Assembly (NCBI RefSeq): GCF_015277775.1
Contig: NZ_CP063849.1
Span: forward strand, 7,703,501 to 7,767,500
DNA from: Paludibaculum fermentans
GTDB taxonomy: Bacteria; Acidobacteriota; Terriglobia; Bryobacterales; Bryobacteraceae
Length of the DNA: 64,000 nt
Direction: 5' to 3'
A program made the position numbers and the translations under genes. Positions within the stretch are counted from its first letter, which is position 1. The number at the start of each line of letters is the position of its first letter. This document shows, piece after piece, positions 42,025 through 50,686 of the stretch. The notes beneath the pieces were generated by a model. The model made no database searches. It had not been told where the DNA came from and worked only from the letters and a program-made list of their open reading frames with translations.

Positions 42025-42054
42025 TTGTTGCCCAGCCCGTTGAAAAGCTACAAT
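42025..42054 (+). promoter_or_regulatory. candidate sigma-70 promoter of bacterioferritin
   Basis: -10 TACAAT (42049-42054) with a weak -35 TTGTTG (42025-42030) at 18 bp. Confidence 0.4.
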
Positions 42055-42109
42055 TCGTGGTGTCAGAGTTAGACCATCGGCATTGCCAGGGGCACAAGGA
42101 GAAGGATTC

Positions 42110-42586
42110 ATGAAGGGTGACGCAAAGGTTATCGAGTATCTGCAGGAAGTCCTGACGGCCGAATTGACGGCCATCAACCAGTACTTTCTCCACGCTGAGA
42201 TGATGGAAAACTGGGGGTATGAGCGGTTGGCCAAGATCACCCGCAAGGAATCCATCGAGGAGATGGTGCATGCCGAGAAGCTGCTGCACCGCATGCTCTA
42301 CCTGGATGCCTCGCCGAATATGAGCGAGCTGTTCCCGCTGCGGATCGGCCAGACCGTGAAAGAGCAGATCGAGAACGATCTGGCGGTGGAGTACGACGCC
42401 GTTCCGCGGCTGAACAAGGCCATCAATGCGGCCGTGGCTGCCGGCGACAACGGCTCCCGTGATCTCTTCGAGTCGATCCTGAAGGACGAGGAGCATCACG
42501 TCGACTATCTGGAAGCGCAGCTCCATATGATCAAGGAAATGGGCTATGAGAACTACCTCGCCCAGAACATGAAGGAACACGAGTAA
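42110..42586 (+). CDS. bfr: bacterioferritin
   Basis: 158 residues forming a four-helix ferritin. All ferroxidase ligands are present at the E. coli numbering: E18, E51, H54, E94, E127 and H130. Met52, which binds haem between subunits, is also present (EEMVHAEKL). It should store iron as a 24-subunit cage with haem and detoxify ferrous iron with peroxide. AAGGAG precedes ATG 42110 at good spacing; nine extra upstream codons are open but lie before that site. No Bfd ferredoxin gene is adjacent. A 7-bp hairpin follows the stop. Confidence 0.96.
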   Translation: MKGDAKVIEYLQEVLTAELTAINQYFLHAEMMENWGYERLAKITRKESIEEMVHAEKLLHRMLYLDASPNMSELFPLRIGQTVKEQIENDLAVEYDAVPRLNKAINAAVAAGDNGSRDLFESILKDEEHHVDYLEAQLHMIKEMGYENYLAQNMKEHE

Positions 42587-42614
42587 GTCTTCCGGAACCG
42601 GATCGTGAGACTGG

Positions 42615-42648
42615 CGGCGGGTGCCCGAATCAGGGTGGCCCGCCGTTT
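42615..42648 (+). terminator. hairpin after bacterioferritin
   Basis: CGGCGGG (42615-42621) pairs with CCCGCCG (42639-42645), followed by TTT. Confidence 0.4.
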
Positions 42649-42665
42649 CGCATTGGGAGGGGCTT

Positions 42666-43436
42666 ATGACGAAAAAGATTGTCGTGGCGGGCCTGGATGC
42701 GTTCCGCCGGAGTTTGCGCGATGCGATGACCCAGCTCGACCTGGATGCTTTCCGCACGAAACCCTGGTTCCGCGGCCACTCCGACGTCGCTTACAAGCTC
42801 CTGCCCGGCCTGTTTCGCAATGACGCCAACCCGCCGGAGGAGTGGAACATGTTTGCCTACTTCCTCAACGACGGGTCGTCCCTGTTGGACCGGGGCATCA
42901 ACTCGTGGGAAGCACTCGCCTTCATGCAACACCACGGGCTGCCTACGCGGCTGCTCGACTGGTCGGGTTCCCTGCAGACCGCGCTCTTCTTCGCAACCGC
43001 GCATCAATTCCGGCGCGATGAGGTGCCGTCCAGCCCCTGCGTCTGGGTCATGAATCCTTACCAGTTGAATCAGATCTCGGCCAGGTCCAAACAGCACTAC
43101 GTGATCTACGACGAGACCGACCGCATCTCCTTCGACTACCTGGACTCGATCCGCACCGGCCAATGGCCTCGCAAAATGCCGGTGGCGATTGCCGCGCCCT
43201 GGCGGAACCGGCGCGTGATGGCCCAGCAGGGCAGCTTTACCGCGCACGGCAGCGATCCCCGGCCCATCGAGAGCATTCCGGCCCTAAAAGGCTGCATCCG
43301 GCGCGTGGATATCGATCCGGCCCTGGTGCCCGCCATTCGGGAAGACCTCGCTATCCAGGGGTTCAATCACTTCCAGGCATTCCCTGACCTGGACGGCCTG
43401 GCCCAGCGCCTGCGCTACCAGTTGATGCTGCGCTGA
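42666..43436 (+). CDS. FRG-domain protein
   Basis: 256 residues from ATG 42666 with GGGAGG upstream. The whole protein is one FRG domain: WFRGHSDVAYKLLPGLFR near residue 35, WEALAFMQHHGLPTRLLDW near 85, and SLQTALFFATAHQF. Later blocks include QQGSFTAHG, typical of the family. FRG domains occur alone, in phage or defence-related loci and in toxin-like multidomain proteins; their activity is not established. Here it stands between bacterioferritin and a PIG-L operon, with no obvious defence gene nearby. Confidence 0.85.
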   Translation: MTKKIVVAGLDAFRRSLRDAMTQLDLDAFRTKPWFRGHSDVAYKLLPGLFRNDANPPEEWNMFAYFLNDGSSLLDRGINSWEALAFMQHHGLPTRLLDWSGSLQTALFFATAHQFRRDEVPSSPCVWVMNPYQLNQISARSKQHYVIYDETDRISFDYLDSIRTGQWPRKMPVAIAAPWRNRRVMAQQGSFTAHGSDPRPIESIPALKGCIRRVDIDPALVPAIREDLAIQGFNHFQAFPDLDGLAQRLRYQLMLR

Positions 43437-43487
43437 CGGCGATCAGAGCGCGCGCCGCCGGACAGCTACAATGGAAAGACCCTCAAC

Positions 43488-46010
43488 ATGATGAAGACTC
43501 GCGTGCAGTGCCACTCTGCCCATCTGACCGCGCTTTTTGTGGCGGTTTCGGTTTTATTCGCCCTACCCGCGCGGGCTGAAGTCCGCAAGCCGACAGGGGC
43601 GGCCGCGCTCGAGAAACAGTTGGAAGGACTGCGCGTGGTCGGCAGCGTCCTCATGATCGCCGCCCATCCTGACGACGAGAATACGGCTCTGCTGGCCTAT
43701 TGCGCCCAGGGCCGGAAGTATCGCACCGCCTACCTCTCGCTGACGCGAGGCGAAGGCGGGCAGAATCTCATCGGCAGCGAGCAGGGCGACCTGCTCGGCG
43801 TCATCCGCACCCAGGAACTGCTGGCCGCCCGCCGCGTGGATGGAGCCGAGCAGTTCTTCTCCCGTGCCATCGATTTCGGCTTCTCGAAGACAGCCAAAGA
43901 GACCCTGGAGAAGTGGGGCCGCGAGCAGGTCCTCTCCGACGTGGTCTGGGTGATCCGCCGCTACCGCCCTGACGTCATCTTCCTGAGGTTTTCCGGCACG
44001 CCGCGCGACGGCCACGGCCATCACCAGTCATCCTCCATCCTGGGCAAGGAAGCCTTCAAACTCGCCGCCGATCCCACGGCCTTTCCGGAGCAGTTGAAAT
44101 ACGTCCAGCCCTGGCAGGCCAAGCGCATCATGTGGAACGGCTTCAGCTTCAACCGCCAACAGGAGCAGGAGATGGACAAGATGCCGGACCGGCTGATGGT
44201 CGACACCGGCGAATTTGATCCTGTGCTTGGTCTCTCCTATGGTGAGCTCGCCGGCATCAGCCGCAGCCAGCATCGCAGCCAGGGCATGGGCTCGCCCGAG
44301 CGCAAAGGCGCCGCCCCGAACTATCTCTTCCTGTATGGCGGGGACCCGGCCAAGCAGGATTTCATGGACGGGGTAGACACCTCCTGGAACCGGCTGCCCG
44401 GCGGGGCCGCGGTGCAGAAAGCCCTCGACGAGGCCTTGGCCGCCTATTCGATGGAGTCGCCCGAGAAGGTTATCGCCCCGCTGTTGAAGGCCCGCAAACT
44501 GATCGCCGCCATCGATCAACCGGACGCCCGCCGGAAGCTCTCTGATCTCGACGAGGCGCTCGCCATGGCGGCCGGTCTCTGGCTGGAAGTGAGCGCCGCG
44601 AAGGCGGAGGCGACACCCGGCAGTTCCGTGACCCTGAATCTCACAGCGGTCAGCCGCGGCCACGCCAAGGTCGAACTGGAGGGCGTGAAGGCGGGTGACG
44701 CAGTTTCCTTCGCCGGCGCCGCGCTGGCGTACAACCAGCCGCACACCGCCAAGGCCGACTGGCAGGTGCCCGAAACCGCGCCGCTGACTCAGCCGCTTCA
44801 GCTGCGGAAGCAGCGCACCGGCAACCTCTACACGATCGCCGATCAACGCAAGATCGGCTTGGCGGAAGACGAGCCGGTGCTCACCGCGAAGTTCCGCGTG
44901 AAGATTGAAGGCGAGTCGATCGAACTCAGCCGGCCGGTGGAGAACCGCTACGTTGACCGTGTACGCGGCGAGCTGGCGCGCCCGCTCATCATCGTGCCGC
45001 CGGTTTCGCTGAAGCTCTCCGAGACCGCACTGCTGTTCGCCGAGCGCAAGGCGCGGCCGGTGACGGTGGAAGTCGTGGCCCGTCATCCCAACCAGTCGGG
45101 CTCAGTGTCGCTGCAGGCCCCAGCCGGCTGGCAGGTGGAGCCGGCCGAGAACCCGTTCCAACTGGCCGAGGCGGGCCAGATGGTCACCGTGACGTTCCAG
45201 GTGACGCCGCCTGCCGCCACCGCCCGCGCGGAGATTCGCGCCAGCGCCCGCATCGGCAACCTGGCCATTGCGAACGGTATGACGCAGTTGACCTACGATC
45301 ACATTCCCATCCAGACAATTTTTCCGGCGGCTAAGACCCCGGTGGTGCGTGTGGATGCGAAGGTCAGCGCCAAGCGGGTGGGTTATGTGATGGGTGCAGG
45401 CGACGAGGTTCCGGCCGCGCTGAAGGAACTCGGCTGCGAGGTCACGTTTCTGGAGGCCGGCGACCTGGCTCACGGCGATCTCAGCCGTTTCGACGCAATT
45501 GTGACCGGCGTACGGGCCTGGAATGTGCGCGAGGATCTCCGCACCAGCCACGAGCGGCTGCGGCAGTACATGGAGGCCGGCGGCACCGTTGTCGTGCAGT
45601 ACAACATCCTGGATGGCACTTTCCTCAGCACGGAGCAGGGCACTGTGAAGAACATGGGTCCGTTCCCCATCAAGCTGGGCCGCGATCGCACGACGGTGGA
45701 AGAGGCGCCCGTGCAGTTCCTCAAGCCCGACGATCGCCTGCTGCAGATCCCGAACACCATTACTCCGGCCGATTTCGACGGCTGGGTGCAGGAACGCGCC
45801 CTCTACTTCCCCTCCGAATGGGATCCCAAGTATACTCCGCTGCTGGAGACTCACGATCCCGGCGAGGCCGTGCAAAAGGGCGGCCTGCTGTATGCCCGGG
45901 TGGGCAAGGGCGCCTACGTCTTCACCTGCTACTCCTGGTTCCGGCAACTGCCGGCTGGTGTGCCGGGCGCCTATCGAATCTTCGCGAATCTGGTCAGCGC
46001 CGGCCGCTGA
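43488..46010 (+). CDS. secreted PIG-L-family deacetylase with C-terminal beta and GATase-like regions
   Basis: 840 residues with a signal peptide (AVSVLFALPARAEV). Residues about 48-300 are the PIG-L/LmbE fold: AAHPDDEN (residues 59-66) holds the His-x-Asp-Asp zinc motif and DGHGHHQSS gives the second ligand pair, so N-deacetylation of an amino-sugar conjugate is likely. Residues about 360-600 are beta-sandwich-like, with an Ig-like segment (GSVSLQAPAGWQVEP). The last 200 (RVGYVMGAGDEVPAAL onwards) resemble a GATase1-like flavodoxin-type domain. A TACAAT at 43467-43472, 15 bases before the ATG, suggests a very short leader. It is followed by a 39-residue membrane protein and a sodium symporter. 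Confidence 0.88.
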   Translation: MMKTRVQCHSAHLTALFVAVSVLFALPARAEVRKPTGAAALEKQLEGLRVVGSVLMIAAHPDDENTALLAYCAQGRKYRTAYLSLTRGEGGQNLIGSEQGDLLGVIRTQELLAARRVDGAEQFFSRAIDFGFSKTAKETLEKWGREQVLSDVVWVIRRYRPDVIFLRFSGTPRDGHGHHQSSSILGKEAFKLAADPTAFPEQLKYVQPWQAKRIMWNGFSFNRQQEQEMDKMPDRLMVDTGEFDPVLGLSYGELAGISRSQHRSQGMGSPERKGAAPNYLFLYGGDPAKQDFMDGVDTSWNRLPGGAAVQKALDEALAAYSMESPEKVIAPLLKARKLIAAIDQPDARRKLSDLDEALAMAAGLWLEVSAAKAEATPGSSVTLNLTAVSRGHAKVELEGVKAGDAVSFAGAALAYNQPHTAKADWQVPETAPLTQPLQLRKQRTGNLYTIADQRKIGLAEDEPVLTAKFRVKIEGESIELSRPVENRYVDRVRGELARPLIIVPPVSLKLSETALLFAERKARPVTVEVVARHPNQSGSVSLQAPAGWQVEPAENPFQLAEAGQMVTVTFQVTPPAATARAEIRASARIGNLAIANGMTQLTYDHIPIQTIFPAAKTPVVRVDAKVSAKRVGYVMGAGDEVPAALKELGCEVTFLEAGDLAHGDLSRFDAIVTGVRAWNVREDLRTSHERLRQYMEAGGTVVVQYNILDGTFLSTEQGTVKNMGPFPIKLGRDRTTVEEAPVQFLKPDDRLLQIPNTITPADFDGWVQERALYFPSEWDPKYTPLLETHDPGEAVQKGGLLYARVGKGAYVFTCYSWFRQLPAGVPGAYRIFANLVSAGR

Positions 46011-46032
46011 GCCGCCTGGGGAGCGTGGAAGC

Positions 46033-46152
46033 ATGAATGACGAACGGCCTCCGTTCTTCAAGACCTGGGGGCGGCTCTACACCGCCGTGATCGTCTTTCT
46101 AGTCGTCGTCATCGCACTGTTCGATCAGTTCACGCGGAGATTCAACCGGTGA
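46033..46152 (+). CDS. 39-residue single-pass membrane protein
   Basis: ATG 46033 with a GTGGAA ribosome-site candidate encodes 39 residues. A polar start (MNDERPPFFKTW) is followed by one membrane helix (AVIVFLVVVIALF) and a basic tail (RRFNR). Its stop overlaps the GTG start of the symporter (GTGA). It is probably a small accessory subunit or stabiliser of that transporter, as with other small proteins beside SSS permeases. No named family is recognised. Confidence 0.7.
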   Translation: MNDERPPFFKTWGRLYTAVIVFLVVVIALFDQFTRRFNR

Positions 46153-47834
46153 GGCCGCTCGATTGGCTGGTGATGGTCTGCGCGCTGGCGGGTGTCGTTC
46201 TTTACGGCCTCTACCGCTCACGCGGCAGCAATACGACGTCCGGTTACCTGTTGGCCAACAAGACGATGCCCTGGTACGCCATGGCTTTGTCGATCATGGC
46301 TACGCAGGCCAGTGCGATCACCTTCATCTCGACCACGGGGCAGAGCTACGTGGACGGCATGCGCTTCGTCCAGTTCTACTTCGGCCTGCCCGTGGCGATG
46401 ATCCTGGTGGCGGCCGTGGCCGTGCCCCGCTTCCTCAACAGCGGCGTCTACACGGCTTACGAGTACCTGGAGCGCCGCTTTGACTCGAAGACCCGGACCC
46501 TGGTGAGCGCGGTATTCCTGGCCCAGCGCGGCCTGGGCGTCGGTGTGGCCCTCTCCGCCCCTTCCGTGGTCCTCACCGCGATCCTGGGCTGGCCCGACCA
46601 GTGGACCGCCCTCATCGTCGGCGTCGTGGTCATTGCCTATACGGTGACGGGTGGAATCACCGCCATCACCTGGGCCGATTTCATCCAGATGCTGATCATG
46701 AGCGTCGGCCTCGTGGTCGCCCTCACGGCCGCCATCGCCCTGCTGCCTTCGAATGTCAGCTTCGGGGATGCCGTGGCCGTAGCCGGCGCGGCCAGCCGCC
46801 TGAACCCGGTCGTCTGGAAGTTCGATCCCAGCGACCGCTACAACGTCTGGAGCGGCCTCATCGGCGGCATGTTCCTGATGCTGGCCTACTTCGGCTGCGA
46901 TCAGAGCCAGGTGCAGCGCTACCTTACGGGCAAGAGCGTCTCGCAGAGCCGCCTCAGCCTGCTGTTCAACGCCGTCGTCAAGATTCCGATGCAGTTCTTC
47001 ATCCTTTTCATCGGAGCCATGGTCTTCGTCTTCTTTACCTTCGAGAAGCCGCCCATCCTGTTCAACAAGGTGGCGCTCGCCCGGGTGGAACAGAAGGCGG
47101 AGTTCCCGCAGATCCAGGGCGCTTACGATCGCGCCTTCGACCACCGCAAGGCGGCCGCCCAGGACATCGTGAATGCCCGCCGGGCCAGCGATCCCGAGGC
47201 GGAGACGCGGGGCGTGGAGCGCTTCAAGACGGCGCAGAAGGAGCTGGACGGAACCCGCAAAGAGGCCGCGCACCTCGCCGCGGACGGCAACGGCACGGTC
47301 ATCGACACCAACTACATCTTCCTGACCTTTGTGACGAAGTATCTGCCCGCGGGACTGGTGGGCTTGCTGCTGGCCGCGATCTTCGGGGCCGCCATGTCGG
47401 TGAGTTCGGCCGAGATCAACTCTCTCGCCACGGTCTCAGTGATCGACGTCTACAAGCGCCACTGGAAGTCGAACGGCGACGACCACCACTACCTGCGCGC
47501 CTCGCAATGGGCGACCGCCTTCTGGGGTGTGTATGCCGTGATCACGGCTCAGTTCGCGAAGAACCTGGGCTCCCTGGTGGAGGCCGTGAATCTGCTGGGG
47601 TCGTTCTTCTATGGCGGGCTGTTGGGTGTCTTCGCCCTGGCGTTCTTCTTCCCGCGAGTGAAGGGCACGGCGGCGTTCCTGGGTGTGCTGGGCGGGGAGG
47701 TCGCGATCTTCGCCACCTGGAAGTTCACCAATGTGGCCTTCCTCTGGTACAACGTGGTGGGCTGCGTCGGGGTTGTCGGCCTGGGCTTGCTCTTCTCTCT
47801 ATTTGTGAAGGAAGACACGAAGGGCCAGGCATAG
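46149..47834 (+). CDS. sodium:solute symporter (SSS family)
   Basis: 561 residues with about 13-14 transmembrane helices. The SSS core is visible: SIMATQASAITFISTTGQ, GVYTAYEYLERRF, GGITAITWADFIQ and AIFGAAMSVSSAEINSLATV (sodium-site serines). An unusual charged insert of about 65 residues lies at about 310-375 (EQKAEFPQIQGAYDR to KEAAHLAADGNGT), rich in Lys, Glu and Ala and likely helical, between two membrane segments. Together with PIG-L this locus may take up a product such as a deacetylated amino sugar. The GTG start overlaps the small membrane protein gene. Confidence 0.92.
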   Translation: MRPLDWLVMVCALAGVVLYGLYRSRGSNTTSGYLLANKTMPWYAMALSIMATQASAITFISTTGQSYVDGMRFVQFYFGLPVAMILVAAVAVPRFLNSGVYTAYEYLERRFDSKTRTLVSAVFLAQRGLGVGVALSAPSVVLTAILGWPDQWTALIVGVVVIAYTVTGGITAITWADFIQMLIMSVGLVVALTAAIALLPSNVSFGDAVAVAGAASRLNPVVWKFDPSDRYNVWSGLIGGMFLMLAYFGCDQSQVQRYLTGKSVSQSRLSLLFNAVVKIPMQFFILFIGAMVFVFFTFEKPPILFNKVALARVEQKAEFPQIQGAYDRAFDHRKAAAQDIVNARRASDPEAETRGVERFKTAQKELDGTRKEAAHLAADGNGTVIDTNYIFLTFVTKYLPAGLVGLLLAAIFGAAMSVSSAEINSLATVSVIDVYKRHWKSNGDDHHYLRASQWATAFWGVYAVITAQFAKNLGSLVEAVNLLGSFFYGGLLGVFALAFFFPRVKGTAAFLGVLGGEVAIFATWKFTNVAFLWYNVVGCVGVVGLGLLFSLFVKEDTKGQA

Positions 47835-47850
47835 GCCCGGCCCTTTCGTG
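47816..47850. terminator. stem-loop between symporter and glgC, possibly bidirectional
   Basis: CACGA(A)GGGCC at 47816-47826 pairs with GGCCCTTTCGTG at 47839-47850 with one bulge. The symporter stop codon lies in the loop. It sits between convergent genes, which suits a shared terminator, though T-runs are short. Confidence 0.45.
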
Positions 47851-47861
47851 AAACGCTCGAA

Positions 47862-49115
47862 CTAGACTTCGATGGAACTGACCTGGACGCGCGAACGGCG
47901 TCCTTCCACTACCACGATGCCCGACTCGGTGACGTGATACTTCTGCTTGTCGGCCTCGAGATCGTAGCCGATCACCGTATCCTCCGCCAGATGGACGTTC
48001 TTGTCGAGAATCGCCTTGCGCACCTTGCAGCGGCGCCCGATGTCGCAGTTGTCGAAGACGATGGAGTCTTCCACCGTCGACCCGGTGTGAATCCGCACTC
48101 CGCGGCCAATGATCGAATTCCGCACCATGCCGCCGGAGAAGATGGAACCGGCCGAGACGATGGAGTCCACCGCGCTGCCGCGGCGTCCCTCTTCGTCGAA
48201 CGTGAACTTGGGCGGCGGATCGTCGTAGCTGGCCGTACGCAGCGGCCACTGGCGGTTGTAGAGATTCAAGGCCGGGGTCACCATGCGCAGATCCATGGTG
48301 GCTTCGTAATAGGCGTCGATGTTGCCGACGTCGCGCCAGTACACCGGAGCGCCGATGGGGTCCCCGGGAATCCGGTTCGTCTGGAAATCGTAGGCGAAGA
48401 CATCCCCGCGGCTGACCCAGCGGGGCAGGATGTCGCGGCCGAAATCGTGCGAGGTCTTCTCCATCTTGCTGTCTTCGTATAGGAACTTCAGCAGCGGACC
48501 GGTGGAGAAGATGTAGTTGCCCATCGAGGCCAGAACCATGTCCGGGTTGCCGGGCATCGTGGGCGCGTCTGGATTCTTCTCGTGGAAGGCGATCACCCGG
48601 CCGTCGCCCGCGACCTCGATGACTCCGAACTCGGAGGCGAATTCCTTGGGCACCGGGATCGCTGCGACCGTGGCCTGGGCCCGCTTCTGTTCATGGAATT
48701 CGATCATCTCGCGGATGTTCATTCTGTAGATGTGATCCGCGCCGAACACGGCCACGACATGCGGGTCCGATTGTTCGATCAGGTTCACATTCTGGAAGAT
48801 CGCGTCCGCCGTGCCGCGGTACCAGGTCTCACCCGGCGAGCGCATCTGCGCCGGGACAGGAATAATGTACCGGTCCTTCAGGATTCCGGAGAACTCCCAT
48901 CCGTCTCGCAGGTGCTGCAGCAGCGACTGGCTCTTGAATTGAATCAAGACGTAGATCGAATGTATGCCGGAGTTAACCAGATTCGAGAGGACGAAATCGA
49001 TGATGCGGTATTGGCCGCCGAAGGGTACGGCGGGCTTCGCTCGCTCCTTGGTGAGCGGGTAAAGGCGGGTCCCTTTACCGCCGGCGAGTACGAAAGACAA
49101 TACTCGAAGCTGCAT
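47862..49115 (-). CDS. glgC: glucose-1-phosphate adenylyltransferase
   Basis: 417 residues. GlgC makes ADP-glucose for glycogen. The nucleotidyltransferase start is LAGGKGTRLYPLTKERAKP; other marks are FGGQYRIIDFVLSN, the catalytic YRGTADAIFQN, FGADHIYRMN, and DVGNIDAYYEA, which binds the sugar phosphate. A left-handed beta-helix with hexapeptide repeats ends the chain (GGMVRNSIIGRGVRIH). ATG 49115 has AAGGAG nine bases upstream. Frames reaching further upstream are open but unlike GlgC. No other glycogen gene is in the window. An internal cytochrome c gene lies upstream on the same strand. Confidence 0.95.
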   Translation of the reverse strand: MQLRVLSFVLAGGKGTRLYPLTKERAKPAVPFGGQYRIIDFVLSNLVNSGIHSIYVLIQFKSQSLLQHLRDGWEFSGILKDRYIIPVPAQMRSPGETWYRGTADAIFQNVNLIEQSDPHVVAVFGADHIYRMNIREMIEFHEQKRAQATVAAIPVPKEFASEFGVIEVAGDGRVIAFHEKNPDAPTMPGNPDMVLASMGNYIFSTGPLLKFLYEDSKMEKTSHDFGRDILPRWVSRGDVFAYDFQTNRIPGDPIGAPVYWRDVGNIDAYYEATMDLRMVTPALNLYNRQWPLRTASYDDPPPKFTFDEEGRRGSAVDSIVSAGSIFSGGMVRNSIIGRGVRIHTGSTVEDSIVFDNCDIGRRCKVRKAILDKNVHLAEDTVIGYDLEADKQKYHVTESGIVVVEGRRSRVQVSSIEV

Positions 49116-49210
49116 GCGGCATCTCTCCTTGTGCGTGCATGATACCACCGGAATGTTTTCGGACGCTGGCAGCTCCGCAACAATCTTGCAGGCGGTCCCC
49201 AGGCGTGCGT

Positions 49211-49639
49211 TTACTTGGCTTTGTCCTGGATGGACTGGATGTACGCGATCAGGTTTCGAACCCGCCGGGCGGTGCGCGCATCGCTGGTGCCGGCCACGGA
49301 GAGTGAGGGGCCCCAGACGGGCATTTGCCGGCCGCCATGCGCGGTGATCGTGTCGGCGCCGCCCAGGATCTTCTCCAGGCGTGCGCCCGGAAATACTCCA
49401 TTGCCGCGCCGGGCGAGTTGGGTGAGATCCGTGGGTTTCATCCGCATGGCCGCCGCCGCCGGACCATCGCCTTTGCCCTGCAGGCCATGGCAGGAGGCGC
49501 AATAAGACTTGAAGAGCCCGTTACCCGATTCCGGGCCGGACTCCGGCGCGACGGGTTTGACCGTGCGCGGCGGGTCGGCGAAAGTACTGCTGGCCGCAAC
49601 GACCGCTAGGAATGCGAACGCTTTGATGTGACGGAACAT
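49211..49639 (-). CDS. exported monohaem cytochrome c
   Basis: 142 residues with a signal peptide (FAFLAVVAASSTFA). One haem site, C47-A-S-C50-H51, with a Met ligand candidate in GRQMPVWG, as in small class I cytochromes (MK.TDLTQLARR is typical). It is probably a periplasmic electron carrier or a subunit of a dehydrogenase. No partner oxidase is adjacent. It precedes glgC by 95 bases; a functional link is not evident. Confidence 0.92.
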   Translation of the reverse strand: MFRHIKAFAFLAVVAASSTFADPPRTVKPVAPESGPESGNGLFKSYCASCHGLQGKGDGPAAAAMRMKPTDLTQLARRGNGVFPGARLEKILGGADTITAHGGRQMPVWGPSLSVAGTSDARTARRVRNLIAYIQSIQDKAK

Positions 49640-49809
49640 ATGCCTTCCCCGCCGTCAGAGTAGTACTCCGCCGCCCCGGCAGCAAGGGTCCAGGCTAACC
49701 AATGTTCACTTGCCCGATGCGTATGGGTGTGTTATCAATGAAGGCAGATTGATCCGCAATTACTGCCCGTAAATCGGGTGTCAAGCTAGCTTTTGCCAGG
49801 AGAACCGCC

Positions 49810-50121
49810 TTGGAGTCCCCCAATCGCCGACTGATTCGTCCGCCTTTAGCTGAACCGAAAGAGAGGGCATCGAGCAGTGCGCGTTCTTCCGCCCTCCAGA
49901 AGAAACAGGCTCCCCCCGACACCACCAACGCCGAGAACTTCTATTACGTCAAACAGATGCAGTCGAAGACCCCCGTGGTCATCGTGCTGCAGGACGGGGA
50001 AGAGCTGAATGGCGTGCTCGAGTGGTATGACAAGAACTGCCTCAAGCTGACGCGGGACGAGGGGCCGAATCTGCTCGTCTATAAGTCGTACATCAAGTAC
50101 ATCTATAAGCAGGAAGGGTAA
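49810..50121 (+). CDS. hfq: Hfq-like RNA chaperone with N-terminal extension
   Basis: 103 residues. The Sm core starts at about residue 43: [17 protein letters not shown] and [19 protein letters not shown] (Sm1, with the conserved Asp), then [13 protein letters not shown] (Sm2). The Sm2 signature YKHA of E. coli Hfq is YKSY here, so the nucleotide-stacking His is replaced. The start is TTG 49810 with AGGAGA seven bases upstream. A 40-residue Arg/Ser-rich N-terminal arm precedes the core, and there is no long C-terminal tail. Standalone gene; usual neighbours (miaA, hflX) are absent. An Hfq role in small-RNA pairing is likely but binding surfaces differ. Confidence 0.85.
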   Translation: MESPNRRLIRPPLAEPKERASSSARSSALQKKQAPPDTTNAENFYYVKQMQSKTPVVIVLQDGEELNGVLEWYDKNCLKLTRDEGPNLLVYKSYIKYIYKQEG

Positions 50122-50153
50122 TCCCCTTCCTGCCGGTCCGCCGCTGAACGAGC

Positions 50154-50672
50154 CTACCCCCGCCCGCCTTCGTTCTCCTTCTCCCGCTCCTTCTCCCTCT
50201 CCAGGATCCTTGCGCGCAGTTCCAGCCGTTGCTTCCGCCGTTCGCCCGCCTGCTCCCAGCGGTGAATCTCTACCTCTGTCTCAGGAATAGCCTGCGGGAT
50301 TACCCGTGGCTTACCTTCCGGTGAAAGGCCCACGAACGTCAAATAGGACGAATTTGTATGGCGGATCTCGCCCGTCGTCAGATCTTCCACCAGGACCTTG
50401 ACGCCTACCTCCATCGAGGTCTTGAAGACGCGGTTCACACTGGCTCGGAGCGTCAGCAACTGCCCGATCTGGATGGGAAACAGAAAAGTCATGTAATCGA
50501 CCGAGGCGGTCACCACGGGACCCCGGGCGTGGCGCATGGCCGCAGTGGCGGCCGCCAGGTCCACGAGATGCATGATACGCCCGCCCAGCAGGTTGCCCAG
50601 CGGATTGGCGTAGATCGGTAAAGCGAACTCGGACAGTTCGCTGGCGGACTCACGAATGGGACGGCCTTCCAT
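50154..50672 (-). CDS. acyl-CoA thioesterase, hotdog fold (YciA/BACH-like)
   Basis: 172 residues with one hotdog domain. The motif NPLGNLLGGRIMHLVDLAAATAAMRHAR (read in parts: NPLGNLLGGRIMHLVD, AAATAAMRHA) has the catalytic Asn and Asp of the acyl-CoA hydrolase family, and VDYMTFLFPIQIGQLLTL is the second half. The C-terminal 40 residues are a charged helix (LRARILEREKEREKENEGG), rich in Arg and Glu, not part of the enzyme fold. It hydrolyses acyl-CoAs in the cytoplasm. It is divergent from the TPR gene by 14 bases. Confidence 0.92.
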   Translation of the reverse strand: MEGRPIRESASELSEFALPIYANPLGNLLGGRIMHLVDLAAATAAMRHARGPVVTASVDYMTFLFPIQIGQLLTLRASVNRVFKTSMEVGVKVLVEDLTTGEIRHTNSSYLTFVGLSPEGKPRVIPQAIPETEVEIHRWEQAGERRKQRLELRARILEREKEREKENEGGRG

Positions 50673-50686
50673 GAAAGAAAGGTAGC

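Larger units (their letters stand above)
41686..42109. other. divergent intergenic region, AT-rich in part
   Basis: It separates the leftward M1-like gene from bacterioferritin. An AT-rich patch at 41800-41880 contains an inverted repeat listed separately. The rest is Arg-codon-like noise with no ribosome site. The bacterioferritin promoter candidate is at 42025-42054. Confidence 0.5.

Noticed and set aside
49240-49265. tRNA-like TTCGAACCC segment
   Set aside because: It lies inside the cytochrome c coding frame and no cloverleaf can be drawn around it.
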